A program made the position numbers and the translations under genes. From assembly GCF_932526225.1 (NCBI RefSeq), contig NC_064039.1, forward strand, positions 434,001 to 498,000: a stretch of 64,000 nucleotides of DNA, written 5' to 3'. Below are positions 58,337 to 64,000 of this stretch, one piece after another. The notes beneath the pieces are model-generated. The model worked only from the letters and a program-made list of their open reading frames with translations. It made no database searches and was not told where the DNA came from. How positions within the stretch are numbered: position 1 is the stretch's first letter; each line of letters begins with the position of its first letter. The DNA is from Nematostella vectensis (taxonomy: Eukaryota > Cnidaria > Anthozoa > Actiniaria > Edwardsiidae).

Positions 58337-59600
58337 ATGTCAGTCAGCGATAAACTTGACCTCCAACGAACACCCAGAATTCCTCTGGGGTTGAAAGCCG
58401 AGAGAACTGTTCACCGGGTCACTCTCAACCCGTCGACGGCCTCCCCAGACGAGACGCTATATGTGGCGGTCCCAAAGCTATCGGAAGGCGTCACGCTCGT
58501 GCCTGGCTCCTTGAGGGTCGGTCTTGATCTCTCCGTCTCAGGCCATGCGAATAATACCGTCGTGAACAACGTCGGCCGAAATCTCGTGAGCCGCCGGAAA
58601 ATCACGTTTGCATGAGAAACGCTCCAGGACACCAACCGCTACGACGTCTTCAAGACGTATGAGGAGCTTTACCTGTCCAAGGTCGAGAGAGAGGACCGCC
58701 TGGAGCAGGGCATACAGTCAGAAAACATACGCAAGCTTCGCTCCAAGGCTGGCGATAAAGCGACCAGTAACGCCAAGGAGAACGCTCTAAACGCCGCCCA
58801 CGGGGCGAGGTACACCATCCCGCTAGACCATTCTCTGCTGACGGACCACGGCGTGCTGTACCCAAGGGCGCTCTCCGAGGCGCTGCTCTTCGAGATCACG
58901 TTCGCATCGGCTGACCAGGTTGTAGTCGGAACCGATGCCACCAAATTATCCTATGGCATCAAAAATCTAGAGCTGGAGTAAGAAAGCCTGAGGGACGACA
59001 ACCTCGCCCGGTCTGCAGCCACCGCCTACCACAACGGCACAACGTTCTTCTACGAGCAAGTGAACCTTCACAAGACCTTCGTGATTAGCAAAGGGACGGA
59101 CAGCATAATCAACGAGAGTGTCAACCTGCCGCGAAGGTCTATGAGTGGTCTGCTGCTCCTCTTTGTGGAGCTATACACGGCAGGGACTCGCGACTCTGAG
59201 AAGTTCGTGTACCCCGACATCAAGAGCGTTCGCGTTACAATCGACGGCATGCCAAACAAAGTCTTCAGCCAGGGCCTGCGCCCCACGGATTTCTGGAGGG
59301 AGGCGAGAAGGCGGTTCGTCCGCCCCTCCCCTGGGGGGGCACAGCGGAGCGCCCGCCGCCCCGGCAATCGGCCCCGAGTCGTTCTATGGCGATAACAAGT
59401 TTGCTCTGTGGATCGACCTTCGAACGACGGACGACAGTGCTATCCATGGGGGTGGTCTCCGATTGGTCACCCGCGACGGTGTGCACCTCGAGATAAAACG
59501 CACGGCAGGCGGCTCGGGTAGCGTAAACTGTCACGTGTTTGTGGTGGCCGACGCCCAAATGAATCTTATGAACGAACAGCTAGAGTCCATACAATACTGA
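58337..59600 (+). pseudogene. Major capsid protein gene (double jelly-roll type), broken
   Basis: A coding stretch of about 420 codons immediately ahead of the packaging ATPase gene, recognised as the major capsid gene from its place, its size and its beta-strand-rich pattern (for example VTIDGMPNKVFSQGL and GSVNCHVFVVADAQMN near the end). Breaks seen: an in-frame TGA at 58613-58615, an in-frame TAA at 58979-58981, and a frameshift in the interval about 59305-59345, near a run of seven G. After this the reading continues in another frame to the stop at 59598-59600. Between breaks the frame is open. In Polinton-like viruses this protein forms the icosahedral shell. No functional capsid protein is expected from this copy. 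Family assignment is by recollection of the pattern, not by a search. Confidence 0.65.
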
Positions 59601-59619
59601 GCACATACGCCGGAGCGGT

Positions 59620-60549
59620 ATGGACCCGAAAAACGTCCCATTTAACGCTCTCATCGTGGGCCCGACGTCATGCGGGAAGACCCAATTCGTAGTGGACCGG
59701 CTGCGCGGCCCTTTCCGGGGCAAGTTTGACTACATCGTACTCATGTGCCCTACCTTTGTCTACAACAAAACATACGATGGCTTCGGCGAGGGCGACAATC
59801 GTCTGTTTGTCATCGCACCTGAGGCGGGTCGGATCGACATGCTGCTGAGGTTTGTCTCCGCTCTCTTCGAAGGCACTAATACGCTAATCATTCTCGATGA
59901 CTGTGCGGCCTCGAAAGACGTAAAGATACGCTCTGACCAGCTCGTCAACCTGGCGTTCAGCACGCGCCACGTGGGTATCAGCGTGTGGGTGATCACGCAG
60001 CAGCTCACCAGCATCACGAAGCCGTTCCGCGAGAACATCGCGGCCTTGGTGGTCTTCTATACGCCGAGCAAGGCGGACATGAAAGCTATCCTGCATGACT
60101 ACGGCGCGGAGCTTTCAGAGGAGAAGATGAAAGAGTACATGGAACCGAGTAAGTGGAACCGAATTAACAGAGCGAAGAAAGAGACACTTCGTGTCGCGCA
60201 GTCGCCGGTGGCCCCGGGGCCGAGCGAGCCGCAGGGCTTGCGCGCCGACGATGCGGCAAGCGCTGGCATCGCACACACACCAGTCCCGGAAAGCAACTCT
60301 GCCTGTTCGGCTAGCTCGGTTATCGGGCTCGCTGGTCTCCTAGTGTCATTGATCGGCCTCTACACACGTAGGCGGGAGCTGGCTGCCGCGTTCACTCGTA
60401 CACCAGCTGTTAACCAGCGAGCTACCGAAGGTGCCGACGGCGTGACTGCGCCCCCAGGGCCGCCGCTGGCGGCCGCACAGCAGACCAAGGACCGCGTTCC
60501 GGCGACAGCGCTTCGCGCTCCCGGATCTCGGCTGTTATCCATGGAGTAA
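59620..60549 (+). CDS. A32-like FtsK/HerA-superfamily genome-packaging ATPase, 309 aa, intact
   Basis: ATG 59620, 19 bp after the capsid stop; stop 60547-60549. Walker A is G14-PTSCGK-T21. Walker B is LIILDDC (about 89-95). A sensor-like ITQQ follows at about 125-128. The order and spacing fit the viral A32-type packaging ATPases, which pump DNA into the capsid. The first 200 residues hold the whole motor domain. After it comes a low-complexity linker and an unexpected hydrophobic helix (SVIGLAGLLVSLIGLYTRRR, about 227-246), then a Pro/Ala-rich tail. The family core is usually about 200-260 residues, so the tail is an extension. This is the only clearly unbroken core gene of the element. Confidence 0.85.
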   Translation: MDPKNVPFNALIVGPTSCGKTQFVVDRLRGPFRGKFDYIVLMCPTFVYNKTYDGFGEGDNRLFVIAPEAGRIDMLLRFVSALFEGTNTLIILDDCAASKDVKIRSDQLVNLAFSTRHVGISVWVITQQLTSITKPFRENIAALVVFYTPSKADMKAILHDYGAELSEEKMKEYMEPSKWNRINRAKKETLRVAQSPVAPGPSEPQGLRADDAASAGIAHTPVPESNSACSASSVIGLAGLLVSLIGLYTRRRELAAAFTRTPAVNQRATEGADGVTAPPGPPLAAAQQTKDRVPATALRAPGSRLLSME

Positions 60550-60592
60550 GCAGACATTTAGACACTAGGGCCCCACCCATATCCGCACGTGC

Positions 60593-60627
60593 GTGCATAT
60601 ACGCGTGTACATGTGCACATACATATA
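60593..60627 (+). promoter_or_regulatory. Second copy of the 11-bp upstream motif
   Basis: 'gtgcatatacg' followed by alternating purine-pyrimidine 'cgtgtacatgtgcacataca' up to the ATG at 60628. Matches 58320-58330. Confidence 0.35.
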
Positions 60628-60852
60628 ATGTCGACGACGCAGCAGAGCAAGATTACAAAGACCATCACCGACGCCGCAGTCATAACCGGCCTCGTCGCCG
60701 GTATCGGCTGGGTTGGGCGCAAGGTCTTACGCGAGGACTTCACCAAAGACCCCTCCGCGAACGCCATGAACTACGCAAAAATGACTGCCGCCGTCGCAGG
60801 TGCTGTCGCTTTGAAGGGTTACCTTGAGGACCAGAAGATCCTGCCCATGTAG
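60628..60852 (+). CDS. Small two-helix membrane protein of the viral element, 74 aa
   Basis: ATG 60628 is chosen over an upstream GTG at 60589 because it follows the shared motif and begins a typical short N-terminus (MSTTQQSKITKTI). Two hydrophobic segments are seen: AAVITGLVAGIGWVG (about 16-30) and AAVAGAVALKGYL (about 54-66), separated by a charged loop (RKVLREDFTKDPSANAMNY). It ends ILPM. Position after the ATPase suggests a small virion membrane protein. No family name known to me. Confidence 0.6.
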   Translation: MSTTQQSKITKTITDAAVITGLVAGIGWVGRKVLREDFTKDPSANAMNYAKMTAAVAGAVALKGYLEDQKILPM

Positions 60853-60912
60853 TAATGTAGGCCGTGTATTAGACTCGTGCGCGCTTTGCGCATACACACA
60901 GCACGCGAAGTG

Positions 60913-62450
60913 TGTTTTATCAGAAGATTTAAAAACGGGTGATACCTGTGAAACTTTAAGTTCAGCAGGGATCTCACCAGTAGAAAAGGTCATATTAATT
61001 ATATGTGTCAGAGGTGCACAAATAATGTCCGATATGTGTTTTATAATTTTACTATTTATCCCATCTGCTCCACTACTGCTAAGACTTTTTGTGCTATCAA
61101 TAATTTGTTTCACCTCTGTTTGATTTGTTTCTTTTAATAACATCGAATTTGGGTAATTGCTACTTTTAAGTTTTCTTAAAAGAAATGCTGATAATTCATG
61201 TTACTGCTTTTAAACTTCTTAGCAAGATTAGGACCAACATTTATAAAGTAGTCATTCAACCTATTAGCAATTTCTTGAATATTGCTTATCTCCTTATCAC
61301 TACTTTTGAACACATTTGGGAATTGGCTGATTGTTTTTTTTCTTATTAATTATGGTATTGACAGTTCCCCATGTTGATTTTAGGCAATGTTTAAGGGATT
61401 CAAGTCTATTTGAGAAATAACTTTTTTTGGCAATTCTGATTAGATGGTGTATTTTATTCCGGTATTTCTTATAAATGACTTCATTTAATGGAGTAGGACA
61501 TCGAGTAAATTTCTTAAAAAGTTTATCTTTCGATTTTATAGAACGAGCAATTCCCTCTGTGATCCAAGGACTCTTTTTGTTTTTATTGATTATAATCCGT
61601 TTTGTAACTACAGGAAAATGTTTTCCATAAATGTTTGAGAGTTCTCTAGAAAAGTCCTTATAACTTTCAGTAGAAGTTGTCTGTGATAGTGTTGATTGCC
61701 GGTTTTTTTTTATCTCTTCTCTAGAGGAATTTAAGGCTAAGTCGCTGATAAGCCTAGTTGTATAGGTTTTTGTATTGTTAGATTTATCGGGAGAGTTCTT
61801 GTTCTTAAAGTCAATTAAGAAAACTGGTAGGTGATCAGAAAGGTCGTTAAACAGTATGCCGTAAGTAGTTTGTTGAGAATAGTTACGAGGACAGTTCACA
61901 AAAATATTTGCTTCTGGTTATTCGTGTTGGTTTTGTTATAAGTGGTATAAAGACTTAAGATAGCATTTGGTTCAAGAATCTGCTAGAGTAATTACATATA
62001 TTATGTTTCAGGAGGTCGATGTTGAAATCCCCCATTAGGTGACATGGTTTAGATTCTTTATCAGCTTTTAATAATATTCTATAAGACTTTCCTCAAATGC
62101 ATCATATTTATTATTAGGTGGTCTATAAATAACCCCGGCAATTGCATTCTTACGTTTTCCATTAATAATTTCAATAAACAATGACTCTATGTTTTCATTA
62201 TTTTCATTCAAATCAGTACGTAATTTTATGTCTAAATCAGATTTAGTGTAGAAACAAACGCCACCGCCATTCTTTTCTTTCCTGTTGATAGCCGTAAGGT
62301 TATATCCCGGAAGTGTAAAATATTCATCATTACCGTCTTCTAACCACCTTTCACTTATTGCAATAACATTGAAACTAAAGTTTAAGTTATTTAGGTACAA
62401 CAAAAATGAATCAAGCTTATTTTTGATTGATCTTAAGTTTAGGAGTAATA
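60913..62450 (-). pseudogene. Non-LTR retrotransposon (Jockey/CR1/I-like), 5' part only, decayed
   Basis: Three minus-strand open pieces are in the right order. 62403-62068 carries endonuclease features (AISERWLEDGNDEYFTLPGY, NGGGVCFYTKSDL, GVIYRPPNN). 61899-61300 begins with the endonuclease end (LFNDLSDHLPVFLIDF) and runs into the basic linker (IIINKNKKSPWITEGIARSI). 61143-60913 holds the reverse transcriptase start (SSGADGINSKIIKHI, IPAELKVSQVSPVFKSSDKT). 'GDFNIDL' is readable near 62020-62045 in another frame. Frameshifts and stops separate the pieces. The RT stops abruptly at about 60913, where the viral element begins; catalytic YADD and the 3' UTR are absent from the window. Confidence 0.8.
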
Positions 62451-62760
62451 TATAGATTTAGGCACTGCCTAAAAGCGGAGCCAGCAATTTTTTCCACTCT
62501 AAACTGGGTGTATGTCCTCATCCCCACCTACCCCCCCCCCCCCCCCAACGAAGACCAAACTTCAGCGAGGGACACACACAGGGACATAACAACAGGATTC
62601 TACAATTTGATTTTGATCAGGTATTTGACCTTCCAACCCTATCTTAAATGCATAAAAATACATGGCTTATAACTTTTACTTTTCAACCTTTTCCTATTAT
62701 ATCCTCCCAATCCCCCAAGAGAATACCCAGAACAATGGCGCTATTAGTAGTTTTAATTGA
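62445..62760 (+). repeat. Dispersed repeat, second copy of the 44215-44510 element
   Basis: Begins 'taatatatagatttaggcac' + 'tgcctaaaagcggagccagca', identical to the start of the copy at 44215. Both later contain a 'cctcccaatcc' and 'gaataccyagaacaa' block about 250 bp on. No coding capacity seen. SINE- or MITE-like, type undetermined. This copy abuts the 5' end of the retrotransposon. Confidence 0.65.
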
Positions 62761-64000
62761 CAGTACTCAGGATACTATTTGCATAAAGAGGGATCTGAGC
62801 TATTATGTGGGTTGTACTTGATAGACAACTGATACAGAAAATATATTTCTAAATTTGCCATATAATCAGATATTGCTAAATTGGGCATTATACATTTATG
62901 TTAGTCTTGTTTTATTTATTGAGCATACTTCAGAGAATCTACAAAGAACTTTTAATGGGTCAATAGACTTCTTTGGGATCAGTACCCTTAGAAAAAGGGA
63001 CCCACAAGTTTATGTGCCATTGAATAAGAGATGAGTGGATATTATTTGGATATTATAAAAAGGGACTAAATCCTGAAATAAAAATGATGACTGAGTTTAT
63101 GCAGTCAGTACTATAGCCAATGTTGTTCAGCATAATTTCAGGTTGCCATGAAGCAAGGGGGAAGGTTAGGCTATAAGCATGGTGGTATGGGCCAAGGTGC
63201 TGTGGGTGGCTGGTTGCAATTGGTAATAGTCGAAGTAGTATGATTATAGATGTAAAGAGTGCTGAAAAGGATGATATTACAGACATTTTTAGCCTTTTCT
63301 AGACTCTTTAGCTCTCTTTGCAAATCTATAATCATACTATGGGGCCTACAGAGCCCAAAATTACATACCCTACAACACCTAGGTTGAAAACTTTCCACCC
63401 CCTACTGTAGAATATGTGATCATCAATTCTGCAAAACCTCATATAAAGTATCCTAATCCTTTTTATACATTTTTCCCAATTACTATGTTCATTGGATACC
63501 AATCTGCAAATCTTTGATAAATCAAATCCTTTCATGTATACATCATCCCTTCACTTAGATCCTGTATTAAAATCAATCTTCCATCTTAATAACAACAGAC
63601 ATATCTTTTGAACTACTTTTAAATATGCCATTACTTTCCCCTGTCATTATTACATATGAGTTACTCTCTTGAACCATGTTCATGAATAAGTAAAAGCTAA
63701 TCAGACATGAAGAGGGCCAAGCCATTGAGCAAATGCATAAGACAATTACAAGAAAAAAAGACTATCTACATTTGCTAATGACAGTTTTGCCAGCATTCAT
63801 GTGTCAAAACTGAAAAAAATACAATCAGTTTGGTTAATTTGCAATAATGTTAAATACAGTAAGTAACTTGTATATGATAAGTATACAATAAATTATTTTG
63901 TTGAAAGTAAGGCTCTTATTCATTCAGATTTTTAGGGAGGTATCAACACAGCAAGAGCATATTATGTTGGCTATAGGGAAAGAATGTGGGTTGATTGAAT
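62761..64000. other. Intergenic, no supported gene
   Basis: AT-rich sequence with many stops on both strands; open frames up to 77 codons show no protein-like signature. Confidence 0.5.

Larger units (their letters stand above)
55260..60912. mobile_element. Integrated Polinton-like / adinto-like DNA virus element, GC-rich, partly decayed
   Basis: A 5.6-kb block whose base composition rises sharply above the AT-rich surroundings. It is packed with intronless genes on both strands: 55654-56324 (-), 56356-57285 (+), 57270-58238 (-), then capsid 58337-59600 (+), ATPase 59620-60549 (+) and a small membrane protein 60628-60852 (+). An A32-type packaging ATPase next to a double-jelly-roll-type capsid gene is the core of Polinton-like viruses, adintoviruses and relatives. 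No DNA polymerase B, integrase or complete protease is visible. It may be a minimal relative, a deleted copy, or dependent on others. The left edge is marked by diverged tandem repeats (55294-55480). The right edge abuts a broken retrotransposon at about 60912. Clear terminal inverted repeats were not found. Confidence 0.75.

Noticed and set aside
55260-60912. Bacterial contamination as an explanation of the GC-rich block
   Set aside because: Eukaryotic-virus-type ATPase and capsid pattern, subsequent decay, and a junction inside an animal retrotransposon argue for genuine integration. A read-level check of both junctions would settle it.

Overview
The window looks like nuclear DNA from an invertebrate animal, most likely a cnidarian. 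A sea anemone such as Nematostella is my best guess, inferred from the gene set and repeat style and not proven. Host DNA is AT-rich. It has spliced genes with GT-AG introns, many minisatellites and several short inverted-repeat transposons. No bacterial operon, CRISPR array or convincing tRNA/rRNA gene was seen.

Layout. 1-2.5 kb: the last two exons of a UBX-domain protein (+), with private minisatellites in and after the gene. 3.1-5.2 kb: a single-exon coiled-coil protein (-). It is head-to-head with a three-exon Rieske [2Fe-2S] protein (+, 5.6-9.5 kb). The large first intron of the Rieske gene holds an intact, intronless SERINC-like membrane protein (+). 11.3-11.7 kb: a decayed mobile-element ORF. 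14.1-18.1 kb: a four-exon RERG/RASL-type small GTPase (+) with unusual switch residues. 19.5-28.6 and 31.6-40.1 kb: two tandem tetraspanin genes (-) with the same seven-exon phase-0 architecture. Their introns are swollen by two unrelated giant minisatellites, a 34-bp unit over about 6.2 kb and a 35-bp unit over about 5 kb. Both show higher-order repeat structure. 43-47 kb: two short terminal-inverted-repeat elements (Harbinger-like and piggyBac-like). 48.6-49.6 and 51.7-52.8 kb: two single-exon paralogues (-) of a type I membrane protein. They share an invariant 16-cysteine ectodomain and have divergent tails. I do not recognise this family.

55.3-60.9 kb is the outstanding region. It is a compact GC-rich DNA-virus-like element of the Polinton-like type. 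It holds an A32-like packaging ATPase (intact), a double-jelly-roll-type major capsid gene (broken by two stops and a frameshift), a small two-helix membrane protein, and three further proteins that I place in the element by context. An 18-bp perfect palindrome lies between its divergent gene blocks. No DNA polymerase, integrase or complete protease was found in it. Its right edge cuts a non-LTR retrotransposon (-, 60.9-62.4 kb), and the missing 3' part of that retrotransposon is not visible on the other side. The last 1.5 kb has one dispersed-repeat copy and no supported gene.

How the genes work together: the host genes look like ordinary, unrelated housekeeping, membrane or signalling genes, apart from the two tandem duplications. 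The viral block is a self-contained virion-morphogenesis module (capsid, packaging motor, membrane proteins), now decaying.
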